This document shows, piece after piece, positions 19,360-32,484 of a stretch of 64,000 nt of DNA. The stretch lies in the NCBI RefSeq assembly GCF_023343835.1, contig NC_064438.1:59048578-59112577 (forward strand). Reading direction: 5' to 3'. Within the stretch, counting starts at the first letter, position 1. Each line of letters opens with the position of its first letter. The notes under the pieces were generated by a model. That model saw nothing but the letters and a program-made list of their open reading frames with translations, was not told where the DNA came from and did no database searches. Both the position numbers and the translations under genes were made by a program. Source of the stretch: Lagopus muta. Lineage: Eukaryota > Chordata > Aves > Galliformes > Phasianidae.

Positions 19360-21557
19360 AACATTTAACCCAAGACTGAACAACAAAATGAAAGAATGAC
19401 CAAATGTTCCCATAACACGTGATTTAGCAGACCAAGGTTGCCTTCCTTCCAGCAGAGGGGCAGCACACTCACTCTTGTCTTCACACCATTTCTAGGAAGA
19501 CCACAGGAACACATCATAGTTAAGTAAGATTAATGTCACATACAATGTCTGCAAAACCCACAAATTGTGGGTGTTTCCAAACTGAACGCTGACTTTTCAG
19601 AAATGCTGAGCACTGTTTCCACACTTGGTGACTGCAGAGATTTCAGTCTCTCACTTTCAAGCCCAGCTGCAGCAGGCCACATGTTCATACCTTCAAACAA
19701 GGCACCTCTTTACTTACACCGCGGTCCCACTGCACACCTGGGTGGAATTAAGGCTGTCTAAAGAGAGAGCAGTGATGTCCATGGACCGGATGAATGCCAT
19801 GAACAAAGCAGTCCAAGAAGCCCCTCCAACTGCCGGTAGTGTCCATGGCAGCTGCCAGCCCTATGTGGTGTCTGTCCCGAAGCTGAGCTGCCTCTGCTGA
19901 AGGCTTCTAAAGGACCAAGACCAAACTGGGGTGACTTCTGATCCCCACAGCTGCTGTGAAGCTGTTGGTGCCCACCTGCCATGCTCTGCCCATGAGGCCC
20001 GGCCGCCTGCAGCTCTGACAGAGGGAGCAGCGCCCTGGGCTCGGTGCTTGATGCTGTGCAGAGTGCTCCGTTAGTGTTAATTGCTGCAGGAACAGTGGGG
20101 TGACAAATGGCCAGGTGTTTAGCAGCAGAGCTGCGCAGGGCAGGCAGGACTGTGGGACCAGCAGTACTGGGAGCAAGGCAGCCTGGTTTCATTGGCTCAG
20201 ATAAGGTCTGTGTTTGTGTAACAGGCAGCTCACATGGGTAAATATCTTTCTCCACGCATACAGAAGTGACCAGGATGGCTTGGATGTGGAAAGCACCCTT
20301 TCCTGCCAACAGAAAATCAAGTTGAGGAGCCAGGTGGAGACTGGGCTGGTGCAGGACTGCCTGGTAAAGGGGTATGGCTGCCCAAATCCTCTGGCTGCAC
20401 AAGCTTGCTGCACAACCTTCTATGTTTGGCATAGAATGCTTTATGTGACGTCTATTCTATCAAATTATCTCAGCAGGGGTTTGGTGCTCCCCACATCTAG
20501 CCGGTGTAACAGCACAGAACAAAATGGAAAAATACCAAAGGCCATAAAGTGTTGTTCTGTGTTCACCACAGGCAGAATGTATCTTTAGATATTTCAGAGC
20601 CATGCAAGGATAATTAGTGACAGAGCTTTTTACATTTCTGTTTTAAAGGGTTGTGCTTTTCTTCACCATCACCTCAAATGTGAGAGCTGGATGCTGAGCT
20701 CTCCTACCACGGGAGCTTTCCTGCTATTCCTTCTGCAGGAAGCTGAGGAGGATCAGCAGTGACGATGTGCAGTGAAGTGGCAGGCGGTGTCTCCTTCTCA
20801 GGAGGGGAAAGCTGCCACGGGGAAAGGCCCTGCTGTTTTCTTGCACCCCAATGCTCACAGTGTTGAGCCCCATCTCTGCAGGCAGTGCCAGCAGCTGGGT
20901 GCCCGCAGCTCTTGTTTGGGCTTTGGCAGCTCAGGAAACTCCCTAGGGCAAGAGCTCTTTAATTCAGTGATCCAGCCAGTGCAGAAAAATTGCACTGCTG
21001 TATCTCATTTAATGTCTCACTCCATTTAAGCCTGCCCTCCAGGGAAGGATCCTCTCTCACATTCCTTCCTTTTCTATTTTTTATTTTTATAATGTATATC
21101 CTGGAAATCTACATAAAGAGAACACATTTGGAAGTTTTGGAACTCTTCCAGCTGGAATTCATCAGTCCTTGTAGTCTTCCCTCAAGAAATGGACGCTGGT
21201 TTTGTTCTTTCCAGTGGATTTCCTGCTGTTTGGCAAAACTCTTCAAAGGATTAATAATGGGAGCACTTGAACAAGTCCAACACATATTATACTGAGAGGT
21301 TTCATTGAGCAGCATCTCTTCCAAAACCAGAAGAACTAACTGTGACTTCATGTCCATTAACTCTATGCAGTGATTGTGGCTGAGCTGCTCCAAGCTGGGA
21401 CAGCCCTCACTGATGTCCAAAGCCAAACAAAAGATCTACTGCTGCTCCCCAAAACTTCCCAGTCTCATTTTCTGGAAAAGAAATAAGAGCAATAATTAAA
21501 GATCAGATTGAGGAACAGGCAGGGTTTACAGAATGTCCTTTAATCACATCTACTACT
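19360..21557. other. Unique non-coding DNA with chance open frames
   Basis: A 224-codon ATG-initiated frame lies on the - strand at 19758-20432. It resembles no known protein and overlaps shorter frames on both strands. It has no visible signal peptide or domain, so I do not call it a gene. The rest is unique sequence without recognised repeats. Confidence 0.5.
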
Positions 21558-21675
21558 CATAGCACCCACAGCACCCATAGCATTCATACCACCCACAGGA
21601 CCCCCAGCACCCCCAGCACCTACAGCACCCATAGCACCCCCAGAACCCACAGCACCCATAGCACCCATAGCATCA
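21558..21675 (+). repeat. CCCAYAGCA 9-bp minisatellite
   Basis: About 13 imperfect copies of a 9-bp unit occur (CATAGCACC, CACAGCACC, CCCAGCACC), including CACCCATAGCACCC and CCCCCAGCACCCCCAGCACC. The variants are interspersed, not blocked. Confidence 0.9.
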
Positions 21676-24469
21676 TGGCTCTCTATGCACCCAGGGGTGA
21701 TGTGAGCACTTCTGTGGAAAGACAGATCCTGATACCTGATTCTTACCTGAACCCAGAAGGCATCCCTCTCATTATTTCCCTATGACAATGTTTATTTATC
21801 TTCTGGTCACCGTTTGGGGGCAGGTTTTTGCAGCTTTAACACACTTAAAATATTAGACGGCAGCCTCCATCCAAGCCTGCTGTGAGCTTTGACCCCACCA
21901 GGCTGCTCAGAGCTCATTAAACAAGCAGTCACCCCTGTGTGAAGGAAATTGCTGTGGTTTACTAATGCTTCTAAATTGTGTTCATGAAGCATGAACTTCA
22001 GTATCATGCTCCATGGCACCGCTCAGATTTCTGTGGCAAGAAATGAACTTCAGTGTTACAGCCAAAATAAATCCTAGCCCTGCATGAAGCTCACCAAGTT
22101 TGATATCATATTTACAGGGTTACTGGTGCCATTAACCATGGAATGTTCATATTCATGTCACTGATCTTGTACCATTTTCAGGACTATGGGCATATTTTAA
22201 GGCTTAAGAAGCCCTCAGATGTAAGCCCATAATGTAAGGACCTCATCTGTTTAATATGGTCCACCTTTGGATTGCTGTGGTATGAGGGTCTCACCACATG
22301 CTTAATAACAGCTGTACAGCCCCGAGCTCTTACTGGATCTGCTTTGGCATCGGGCTGTCCTCACATCAGCTGAGCTTCTTGCAGATCCCATGAAGTTTTG
22401 TGGCTTGCATGATTCACTTTCTGTCAGATCTGTACCCCTGCAGCTGCAGGGCACTCACCTGCACTTAGCAGTGGGCAGTGAAGGTTCCATTGGTAGCAAT
22501 GCCCCGTGGAGGCATTGATCCTCAGCTTTGGTGCTGCTTTCCTGACTCTCCTCCTGGAGAGCCCCTGGATGTGCCCTGGGCACAGCTCCAGCTGTTCCTA
22601 CTGGGACAGGGTGGGACCCAAGGCACTGAGGTGTCCCCAGACTCAGCCATGTAGGGATTCTGGGATCCTGTGAGCATTCAGATCCATCACAAACTCAGGA
22701 TTAAATGAAATGCCCTGAAAATGGCATGAAATCAACGTCCAATATAATCTAGTTGCGTATAATTGGGTTGTGCCGCAGTAACTGTGCAGGGTCCTTGTGC
22801 TTTTGCTGCAATTATGTACTCTTGCACACCCCTTCTGCATGTTAAGAAACTGCACTGCTCATTGGGCAGTTAGCTGGTCTCGCTTTTGTCCTTTTCTTTA
22901 ACAAAAAAACATATATATATATATATATGTATTTTGTAACTGTCACCTGTGTTGTTAGGATAAGTCCTAAGTTGGCGGATGAGGAGAGAAAATTGCCAAA
23001 TGCTGCATAGGTTGGAAGAGCCAAGCAGAAAAGTCTGAAGGACCAGTGGATTCCATAAGAATGTGAGATCAGCAGGCAGGAGCTGTGGCTGCTGACGGGG
23101 AGGACAAGGGGCAAACAAGCAGGGGAAAAAAGTCCTCAGTTTTCCTTGGTGGTGTGGCTCTGCCTGAGAGCTGTGGGAGAGCTGTTGGAGGCTCTTTGCT
23201 GGAATAGGATTTGGCTACAAGAAAACCTAAACCAGAAGCGGTGTTATGACCAAGTGACTCTGCCAGACATGGAAGGGATGCCAGAGAAGTTCTACTAATT
23301 ACAAAGCGCAGCTTTTTAGGTGTTTCCCAGACTTGTTGTAAAGACTTCAGGCATCAGCCCCTCCTGCACGCTGAATAAGAACGGCTGAAGGCTCAACCTC
23401 CTGCTCAGCAGAAGTCTTTCACCTCCCTGCTGCCACTCTGTGCACTCCTCTGCAATTTCGAAATAGCATTCAAGCCTCAAGAAAACTGACTCAAGACAAT
23501 GCTTTCCAACTGCAGGCATGGTGGCAGCCCCTTGTTGAGATTTTTCCTGTTTGTTGGCCTTCTTTACACTTTAATAGCAGTACAGAATTGACCTTACTAA
23601 CACCGCTTTGATAGCAAGCTTCTCTTCTACTCTTCTTATCTGTTTATTACACTAACAAGAGGGGAGGCCATATGTCACGCTGGGAGCAGTAGATGATGCC
23701 CAAGCCAGCCGAGATTACGAGGCTCTCTACCTACATTTGTATGGCTGACTTGCCCTTGTCATTTTGCCAGAATTTGTTTTGCTTTCTTCCACGTCATTGG
23801 AAAAACACTCAAGAAAATCTGTACAACATCAAGCATCTGCAATACAGACGGATCTTCTGTTGCACAACGATGTCGCACTTAAAGTGACTGCTGAGGTAGC
23901 TTTTGCTGCGTGTAGTATACGATGCAATGTCTCAACTATAGTGGATACAATTCAGTATAATTTAATGAAATTGAAAAAATAACTAAGCCTAGGATAAAAC
24001 ATTTTAAAATGTTATTCTTTATAATTAATTCAAACATTTTACAACTGAAAGTTATTAAAGAATAACAAGTCACTTACTAATTCTAAAACAACCAAACAAG
24101 TGGAACAGCCAACATGAGCACTTGCAATGCATGGCCCAGGCAGGCTGTAGGGACAAAGTGCTCTCCTTCAGATGCAGCCAGGGAAGCAAACAGGCTGTGA
24201 AATGCTATTTCTGTGCTGGGGACACAAGGAGCCTGCTCAGAGCTCAGGGTGATGAGGTGGGGAACTGCAGATGAAGAGGTTTTTCAATTCTAAACCCATT
24301 TTAGAATATCACTGGAAATTCCAAATTTCCTTTTGACTGCCCATTTACTTCTTTTATTTGTACAGACAGGCACATGCAGTTGATGGCTCAAAAGAGGAAG
24401 GAACCCATCCGCGCCAGCCGGAGCTGTGCAGGAGATCGCACCCAGGCATGGGGAAGGAAAGCAGCTCAT
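21676..24469. other. Unique non-coding DNA
   Basis: No gene or interspersed repeat is recognised. An (AT)9 microsatellite lies at 22911-22928. The segment around 23690-23960 is AT-balanced with several CpGs, but no coding frame over 80 residues. Confidence 0.5.
22911..22928. repeat. (AT)n microsatellite
   Basis: A pure AT dinucleotide run of 18 bases, preceded by an A7 run. Confidence 0.95.
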
Positions 24470-24594
24470 GTGTGGTGCTCAGGGCCGTGATTTAGCAGAG
24501 GGCTGTTAGGGCAGGATGGTCAGGATGTGGTTGGACTCGAAGACCTTTAAGGTCTTTTCCACCCTGAGCAATTCCATGATTCTGTGATTCCATG
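24470..24594 (+). mobile_element. CR1 LINE 3' fragment, different subfamily
   Basis: The sequence GCAGAGGGCTGTTAGGGCAG leads into TGGTTGGACTCGAAGACC and AGGTCTTTTCCACCCTGAGC, with the tail ATTCCATGATTCTGTGATTC. The TTAGCAGAGGGCTGTTAG segment differs from the main subfamily in this window. The copy at 46899 is related. Confidence 0.85.
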
Positions 24595-27558
24595 TACAAA
24601 AATGGCCTGAAGCAAGCAGGCTGCCACGGCACCTGTGGGAACTGTGCAGCATTCTGTGCAGCAGATCCCAGAGGAAGGTTGAGCCTCTGAAGACACCACA
24701 CAAGGAAAGCCCAGAGACATTCATGCAAATTAAGCATGAGATTAATCACTAGAATGCTGCTTCTAAAGGGGAACTGCATGCACATGCTGCGGAATGCTGC
24801 AATGGGGCACAGAGACGCTGAAAGCTTGGAAGCTGTGGAGATGCTGATGCGGTTCCCACCCTCATCCCTCAGACCTTGGAAATCAGACCCGTGCTGTAGT
24901 GAGTTTGTAATAGCAATATCCCTTCTGTGCCCTCTGCCTTCTGTGCATGCAGTGGTGCAGGCATTAATAACTAGGGGCCTCGTCACAGGTTTCACACTGG
25001 GGTAGGCACAGGGAAGTCATCGCTGGCTCCTGCTCCCCCATCCAGGCAGGCAAGCTTCAGACAGTGAGCAGCAGAAGGCCCTGCTGATAACGAGCTCCCT
25101 AATGAGCTCGTGGCCGCCCGTGGGAGTGCTTTATGTTCTGTGCTGGATGCCCACAGCCAGATCCAGGATCATCCCAAGGGATGGAGGTGGCTGTGGAAGC
25201 CATGGCTTGGCTGGGGCTAAAGGACTGCAGAGAGCAGCTGGAAGCCGGTGGTTACTGATGCTTTGGATATGAAGAGATCTGTGTTCATCACACAGCTGGG
25301 GTCTGCTGGGCCATGGGGCAGCCCTGCAATGGGTGCTGAGATGGGAGCTGGGAGCTGATTTGCTGGGATGTTTTCAGCTACTGTGGTTAAAAGTAAATAA
25401 ATACCAAAGGGCAATGTTAGCAGTGTGATTTTAATTTGTTTAATCAGATTATGTTGTTTTCTTCTCTGCTGCTTTCTAATTTGGGTATATGAAAATGAAA
25501 TTAATATTAAATTCTCCTATTTATTCAGCCTTAATGAGATGACTGCAGTGGCTTGCCAGCAATCTGTTGTCTTTTAAATGTGGCTTCCTGAGCATTTCCT
25601 AAGCTACCTAAGTTTGGGAAAAAGCCAAAATATCACCTTCATTCCAGTCACTTCAGGATCGTGACGTTAACAGAAACACTTATTAAATGGGATTTAATAG
25701 GATTAAAGGGCAATGTAAAGAGTGGGATTAAAGATACTGCTGCTCCGTTTCGCAGCAATGAAGGAATGGATCTTGGTTTGCTGAGGGAGATATGTAATTA
25801 TCTTTTGTGTGGAACTCCAGAGCTCTTTATTTCCTTTTTCTAGATTGAAACCTGAGCACGTGGCAATGCAAACCAGGCAGTGGAAATTCCTCATCCTGGA
25901 AGTTGGACAAACCCGAGAGAAGAGGGAAGTCATTAAAGCAGTTTGCACATTGCAGAATTAAAGCATACCTGCTGGTAACAACTGTGTTTGTGTTCGGCCG
26001 GCCGCTTTAGACTGAGCGATAACCGAATTATACCTGCTTCAGGCTGCTGCAAATCCTGTTAGCAGGAGGTGGGCTGCGATGGATTAGCACACATCCACTC
26101 CGTGTACATCATTAGGAGGTCTGGGCTCTCCAGTACTGATTTCATCTCTCTGCAATGCAGCCTTGAAATCAGGAGAGAAGAATAAGGGGTTTTCTTTAGA
26201 TGATTCACTCTGCTGCCACGTTTTCTTATCTCTTGTACTGCGCGTTGAACACTGGCAATATACAGTCATAAACAGCAGGTTATAGCTGCAATCAAACAGA
26301 TTCTTCCCACCAGAAAAACATGTTCCAAAACTTCAAGGGTTGAATTCTTTCCTCCCAGGCATGTCCTTGGCTCAATGATTTCATTGCAAATGGACATATG
26401 GTGCCAGAGTCTGGGCTGGTACATCCAGATTTATGAGAAACACTACACATCATCCTCCAATTTCAGTCTGAGAGCTGTGGATCTTGGCACAGGCCATCCT
26501 GAAGCAGAAGGTGGTGGTGAGTGACAGCTTGATACATCTCAGTCATTGGCTGCTTTTGCACATGTACTCGATTTGGAGGAAGATTTGTTGGTTAACTCTG
26601 GGTATATTGTACCACTCTGCAGAAACACTGTGGTAATTATTTTGGGTGTTCCACAGACTTATTCCTCTAAAATCACTGAGTAGTGCTTTACCTGATTACC
26701 TTCATTGTGAATCCAGCCTTGTCAATCCTCTAAGATTTCCCACTCAATCAACACACGCCTCTAACTTGTAATTATCTGTGGAAATGTTTTCGCAATGTGC
26801 AACCCTTAACCTTTTTTAGATGTTGATTTATTGCCTCAGAGTTAAGCCCTGATGTTCCATTTCCCGGTGCTGTTACCAGCGTCTCCTTCCAGAGAAAATA
26901 ATTTAACTAAAACCTTGTGGAAAAATGAATCAAAAGCCCGATGGTATTTACATGGGGCTTTTTAATCATTTCAAACATAGGGAAGTTTTTGATTTAAAAT
27001 TACAGTAATTTTATTTCAATTGTTCTTGGTATTTTCCTCAGGCACAACTAGGAATATACACATAATTAACCAAATGGCGGCTCCTTCCACAAACGATAAA
27101 TGCCTAAGATATAAAAAATGCCAAATGCCATTTCAGATAACAGCTTTTAGAGAATTTTCACGACAAGGAGGTTGGCTCGACGTCCTGTGCTGCTTTGGAG
27201 TCCCAAGCAGCTGCAGAGGAGCAGAGCAGCGAGTGCTGCAGGGCCTCCCATACTCATCCAGCCCCAGGCTGGGAGTCCTGCTGCTGAGGTTGTTCTCCTG
27301 CAGGAAGATTTACAGTGCACAAATCTCAGAGAAGGGAGTGTGCGGCTGCAGGCTGACAGGCGTGCACCTCCAGCATGCAGCAGGAAGGAGATGCTGGGTC
27401 TGAGGACACCAAGGGGCCGTACTGGTCCTGACCTCCCACCCCTGCTCCTGGAGGATGGAGCTTTCCTGACCTCATCCAAAAGAGCCTTTCTGTAAGTAGG
27501 AAGCTGTGTAACATTGAGATCTGATCTGATTGTTTTCCATAAATTGCCTTCTTCACAC
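24595..27558. other. Unique non-coding DNA
   Basis: This block is mostly AT-rich between 25400 and 27160. A single CGGCCGGCCG palindrome lies at 25995-26004. The 27160-27490 segment is GC-rich with overlapping frames on both strands and a splice-donor-like CTGTAAGTAGG, but nothing identifies it as an exon. Confidence 0.5.
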
Positions 27559-27730
27559 ACTGGCACAGGTTGCCCAAGGAGGCTGTGGATGCCCCATCCC
27601 TGCAGGCATTCAAGGCCAGGCTGGATGTGGCTCTGGGCAGCCTGGGCTGCTGGTTGGTGACCTGCACACAGCAGGGGGTTGGAGCTGGATGAGCACTGTG
27701 CTCCTTCGCAACCCAGGCTGTGCTGTGACT
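27559..27730 (+). mobile_element. CR1 LINE 3' fragment, young-type subfamily
   Basis: The body runs from ACTGGCACAGGTTGCCCAAG to the CR1 3' end (CGCAACCCAGGCTGTGCTGTGA). The tail is barely present. It is truncated about 10 bp from the truncation point of the copy at 2251. Confidence 0.93.
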
Positions 27731-28493
27731 CTTAAAGCGGCATTCTTTGCCCACCAGTGCTGCTATAAGGTCAGGCTCTCTCTCTGCATTTATCCATCTC
27801 CTGGGCTCACTGTGCATTTAGAGTTTGAGTGCTGCTCTGTGTGCAGTTATCGTGAACTCAGCTGGTAGGTCTTCATAAAAAGCAAAACATGCTCAGCTCT
27901 TCCAAATCTCAATCAGCTTTCATCACTGCTGCACCAGAGTGCTAAAATGGAGCCGGCTTGGGGCCCAGTACCTATCAAAGCAGATTTGAATGGATGACCC
28001 TCATTTTACCACCTACGAATCTAATAAACAAACTGTTGTTACACTTTATTGCACTATCTGTCACGATAATGAAGTTTTATTTACCATTTCCAAGAACATT
28101 TCACTTTCAGGGATGCTATCGGAACAAGCACATCAGCTGTATCACTGATGCTCAGCGAGAGCTGCCAAGCCCCAGAGTCCCCAGTGTGGATGGATATCTG
28201 CGTGCTGGGATGCTCCACTCCTTGGGATGTGTTTTTGCCGTGGGTATGTTGCTTTCATTGTTTCCTATCCTGCTGCAGGTTCAGAGAGAGTTCTGAACTG
28301 CCAGCTGAGAGCTGTCCCCATCCCACATCTTTGGGAGTGCAGGGTTCACCCAGGATGGGTTCCCATACAGCATCCCATTGCTGAGGCCCAGGCTGCTGCC
28401 TGCCACATCCCAGCGCACAGAGCTCTGTCTGGCGCTGGCTGGGATGTGCTTGTTCTGTGCCTGTCCCACTCCAGCTCCGCTCCTGTAGGATTT
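27731..28493. other. Unique non-coding DNA
   Basis: No repeat or gene is recognised in this stretch. Confidence 0.5.
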
Positions 28494-28615
28494 CATGGAA
28501 TCACAGAACGGTTTGAGTTGGAAGGGACCTTTAGAGGCCACCTGATCCAATCCCCTTCCCGCCTCCCACAGTGAGCAGGGACACCTACAGTTCCATCAGG
28601 CGCTCCTTTCCCAGT
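28494..28615 (-). mobile_element. CR1 LINE 3' fragment
   Basis: This antisense CR1 3' end reads CATGGAATCACAGAACGG, GAGTTGGAAGGGACCTTTAG and CCTGATCCAATCCCCTTCCC. It continues into GCAGGGACACCTACAG before becoming unrecognisable near 28615. Confidence 0.85.
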
Positions 28616-31493
28616 TCCATTTACTCCACCTATTTTCAGGTGAGCCCTTGAGAGCTGTCTTGGTGCTGCCCTGGCTGGGCAGCCTCCTAGCAGTACTGCA
28701 ACCACTGCCCCATCAGTGCTGCTCAGTAGGGCATCCTAACACAATTTACTTCTCTTTTCTTTTTCTTCCTAATAATCTGCTGATGCACTGATCCATAAAA
28801 CTTATGAGAAATATTTATAAAGGTGACAGCCCTGACATGGAGAATTAAATCATAACACAGGAGCGTGCCAATTTAGTGGCTTATAAAGTTCGAGTTAAAA
28901 AATCAGCAGCAACAACACAAAAGCAGATGAAGATCTGTCACAGCTGAGAAAAACAAGCATCTGAGAAAGAATTAGAGCTACAGACTTCCCATCTATGACA
29001 AGTGCAGATAGGCTATAAATGTGTGTCAGGTGACAGGTAGGCACGCAGTGAGTAGCAAGGACTGTGTTATAGCATCTTCTACATGAGCAATCCGTTCCAA
29101 AACAGCTGTTGTTTGGGGAGAGAGAAGTGCTTCTACTGTAGCTGAGGAAATAAATGGTGAAGCAGCAGAACAATGCACAAGAGGATTATTTTTTTTTTTT
29201 TTTTCATAAGTTTAAGGATTTGTTCATTGAAAATAAATAAATAAATAAATAAAGGCAGCAAAACTGCAACCTCTTGTGCAATGCGCCCATGCTCCCCCAC
29301 CACCTCCAGCTGCACAGACCTGCCATGGTAAACAAGGAGTGCTTTGGTAGTGCTGCAGCAAAAGAGCTTTCGAGCAGAGATGTCTACCAAAACAGAGGCA
29401 GGAAGATGGCAGAGTAAGAAGGGAGCACTATGATAGCCATGATGGCAGCAGAAGGCTCTCGGCAGCCATTGGTGTGACTTCTATCCTGACTGCTCTGCTG
29501 TTATCTGCTGCTCCCATGCTCCCCCAGGTTTCTGAAGTTTTAAACTGTTTTTATTCAGACATGTTTATGCAACAGAGCAGAGTCCAAAGCAGGCCATGTG
29601 GGAATACAGATGAGGACAGATAACATGTGAGAAAGGATGTGCTTCCCCAGGAGCCTCCCACTAGCCACCCCAGCACCACAATGCACTGTGAGCTCGTGCT
29701 GTGATGGCTGCCATGGTGCAGATAGAAGGGCCTGAGAATGTCTGAGGTGGGAACATGGCTCTCATAGCACCATGGGGGGGTACTGCTGCTGTGCATTCTG
29801 CAGGCTGTCATCCAAAGTCAGGAGCAGCACTCGGGGCCATGCTTGGAGGCTCCAGGTGTTTGTTTGCTTGTTTTAATTGGTTGGGTTGGTGACTGACTTC
29901 TTTTCCCAAATGAAAACAGCTGTGATGTAGATGGGCCTTTGATGAATCCTGGGTGCAACTGCTTCTCTTTTCTAAAGATTAAGACATTTGATAATTCCAA
30001 GAAGCCATTTCCCATCCAGGGGCTGGTCAGCCAAAAGATGGGGAGAAGCATTTTAATTAGTTTAGAAGCATGTCGTTATAAGTTAGGAACACCAACCTTC
30101 TTGTCCTTATGCATACATGCAACAACAATGTAATGGAATAATTGAAAACAAGAGAATTAAGAAGCCTACAATTTTCTGTTATTTTTCACCAAATTACAGC
30201 TTACAGAGAAGAACATCTCTCACTTTAAAACCACTCACTGTCTGCGGGAGGAGGGCCTGGGGAGCAGGGGAGCTGCCTGCATGGGCAGCACGCTGTGTGA
30301 CAGTGGATAAGGGGTGCATCCACAGCAGTGGGAAGCAGGAATGGAGCTGTGTCAGATGCATGGCTCTCTGCTAACCGCTCCCCTGGTCCTAATTTGTTTT
30401 GAGCGCCATCAAACCTTTAAACAATTTCAATGAGCTTTTAGTAAACGCTTCGCCATCCTCTGTTATCTCTATAGAACTCCATTCCGGCAGCAGTTTTTTG
30501 CCTCTGACTCTAGGGCTCCCTCCAAAATGTTAATTCACACTCTAAAATTCTCAAGCATTAAAACACATGGAGCAGGGATTCAGCCAGGGGCAAACAGCAG
30601 CAATGAAAATTGCAGAACAGAAGAACAGAATTTGTCCTTTTTTAAAATCAGCTGGAGATCTGCTGCTAACAGCAAACACAAGGCAGCCTCAGTGCAGAGC
30701 CTATTTCAGAGCTTGGAATCAGCATCCCCAACAAACGGTGCCGTCTTCAGCTTTCCCCCACCTTTTCCTCTGGCTCTCTGAGCTTTGGGTCATGCTGCTT
30801 GCAGCAGGCTGCTCAGGATCCTGGCAGACATTTGTTCTGGCTGACAAAGCAAGAGGACCCCGTCCTGCTATTCTCCCTGCTCAATTTTCCATTGGGAACT
30901 TTCAGTGTTTCCTCACACAACCAGAAATGCACAGTCACTGCTCCTTGTTCTGCTCAGGTGTGTGCAAGCAATGACAGTCCTATCAGTCAGAGGGCACAGA
31001 GTGATGGCAGTCAGAATTGAAGCCATCAGCTTCTGGTCCAGAACTTTGTTCAGCACTTTCCCAGCTGAAATCAGGACACAGCAGTGCTGGGCACTGGGGA
31101 TGGGCTTCTGTAGGCACTGGTGTTTAAGAAGCAGATGAAAGTCCAGGTTCTGCACTCAGGATTTCCTATAAAAATGCATTTGCTTCTGCTGGAATCACAA
31201 GGAATTATCTTTTTTTCCAAAAAACACAGGTGTACCACAAATGACTTCACAATCTCCTGTGGTAGAAACAGGGCTGTTAAGGTTAACTTTGGCACCAGAA
31301 TAAAGAAGATGCAACACCTGTGAGCACACTGGGTTACAAACAGAGGCTTTTAACAGTTTCTAGTAGCTGAGTTCCTGGAACAGCTTTCTACTGGAAACTC
31401 ATTTGTGAATGAAATTTGATCATTTCTTGGAAAAGCTCCTCTGACAGAGTGAAGTGAGCTAAGCAGCCCCAGAGTTTCCTAAAAATGTGTCCT
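28616..31493. other. Unique non-coding DNA with simple repeats
   Basis: No gene or interspersed repeat is recognised. A T16 run at 29189-29204 and an (AAAT)6 run at 29230-29253 lie close together on opposite compositional strands. Confidence 0.5.
29189..29253. repeat. Poly(T) run plus (AAAT)n microsatellite
   Basis: Sixteen T bases at 29189-29204 are followed 25 bp later by about six AAAT units. Confidence 0.93.
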
Positions 31494-31828
31494 TGTAACG
31501 CTACAATGGGAGGGAAAGTGCAGATAATAGCAGGGAGGCAAAGTCTTCAGCAAAAACAAATAAGAACAAGTCCAAATACAGCAGCCACTGAAGAGAAGAA
31601 GAAAAGCTGCTTACCTTTAAAAGGCCTCACATAGGCAGGGATCTCCAGAAAGAGAAAAGCCCTCACTCGCACTGCCAGACTTAAATGAGGTCTGGGAAGG
31701 GGAGGATCCTGGCTCCAGCCCTTCCATCACTCAGTGCATTGCATGCACCTGAGCTCCCTGGGCTGGCCCTGCCTTCCCATGAGGTGCTCCATCATTGCTT
31801 CAGGTCATGACTTAGCATTTCCACTACA
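31494..31828 (-). mobile_element. Solo LTR, avian ERV type, copy 2
   Basis: A complete unit of about 335 bp with TGTA...TACA termini, in the same orientation as the copy at 6666-7002. On the - strand it begins TGTAGTGGAAATGC, contains a TATA-like CATTTAAG and a splice-donor-like AAAGGTAAGC (seen on + as GCTTACCTTT at 31609-31618), and ends TGTAGCGTTACA. Copy 1 has lost the donor consensus. No proviral interior and no clear target duplication are seen. Confidence 0.72.
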
Positions 31829-32484
31829 GCCCCAGATCATTTTTGCAGTAATATTGCACATGATGAAGTGTGCATGTCCATTATTAGTCACCAAGTGAAT
31901 ACAAGGAACTGGGAAAGGATGGAAAGTGCAGAAACACACCTCAGTGTACAGCAATAGTCCGCTTGATTCCCTTCCATAAATGGGCCTAAATAGTAACACA
32001 CTCCTTGCCAGCCACCAAGGAAGGAGCAACAAAAGGAGTTTGATTGCTGTATTTTAATAATTTAGATGTAGCAAAATAATGTAATTTAATAATTTAGATA
32101 TAGCAAAATAATGCTTGGAAGAAAAGTATGCAATGCTTCCTGTGGATGCTGAAAGAGTAGGCAATGCTGATGGGAGGAGAAAGTTCTCTACAGTTCATTC
32201 CTTCAGATAACAAAAGATACACCTGAAAAGGAAGTGCAGTGCTTTGAGCTGTAAGGGACCTAAATGGGTGTCCCAGAGATAGAGAGCCTGAAGGACAGAG
32301 GGAAGGGCTGCCAACAAGATGCGGTGTATCGTAGGGCAAAGGATGTGTTCTATGGAGCAGAACATGCCTACCTCCAGGGGTAATGACTGAAAAAGAATTA
32401 CAGTAAAAAAATACACAGGATTACACAGGGGAAAAATCAGTGAGTGCAAGAGGGGATGATCAAAAAGACACAGAGCAGTAATGG
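31829..32484. other. Unique DNA with a 32-bp tandem duplication
   Basis: No gene is recognised. The block contains the short duplication annotated at 32053-32116. Confidence 0.6.
32053..32116 (+). repeat. 32-bp direct tandem duplication
   Basis: The unit beginning TTTAATAATTTAGAT recurs after exactly 32 bases. The two copies differ at one internal base (GATGTA versus GATATA) and in their last three bases. Confidence 0.93.
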
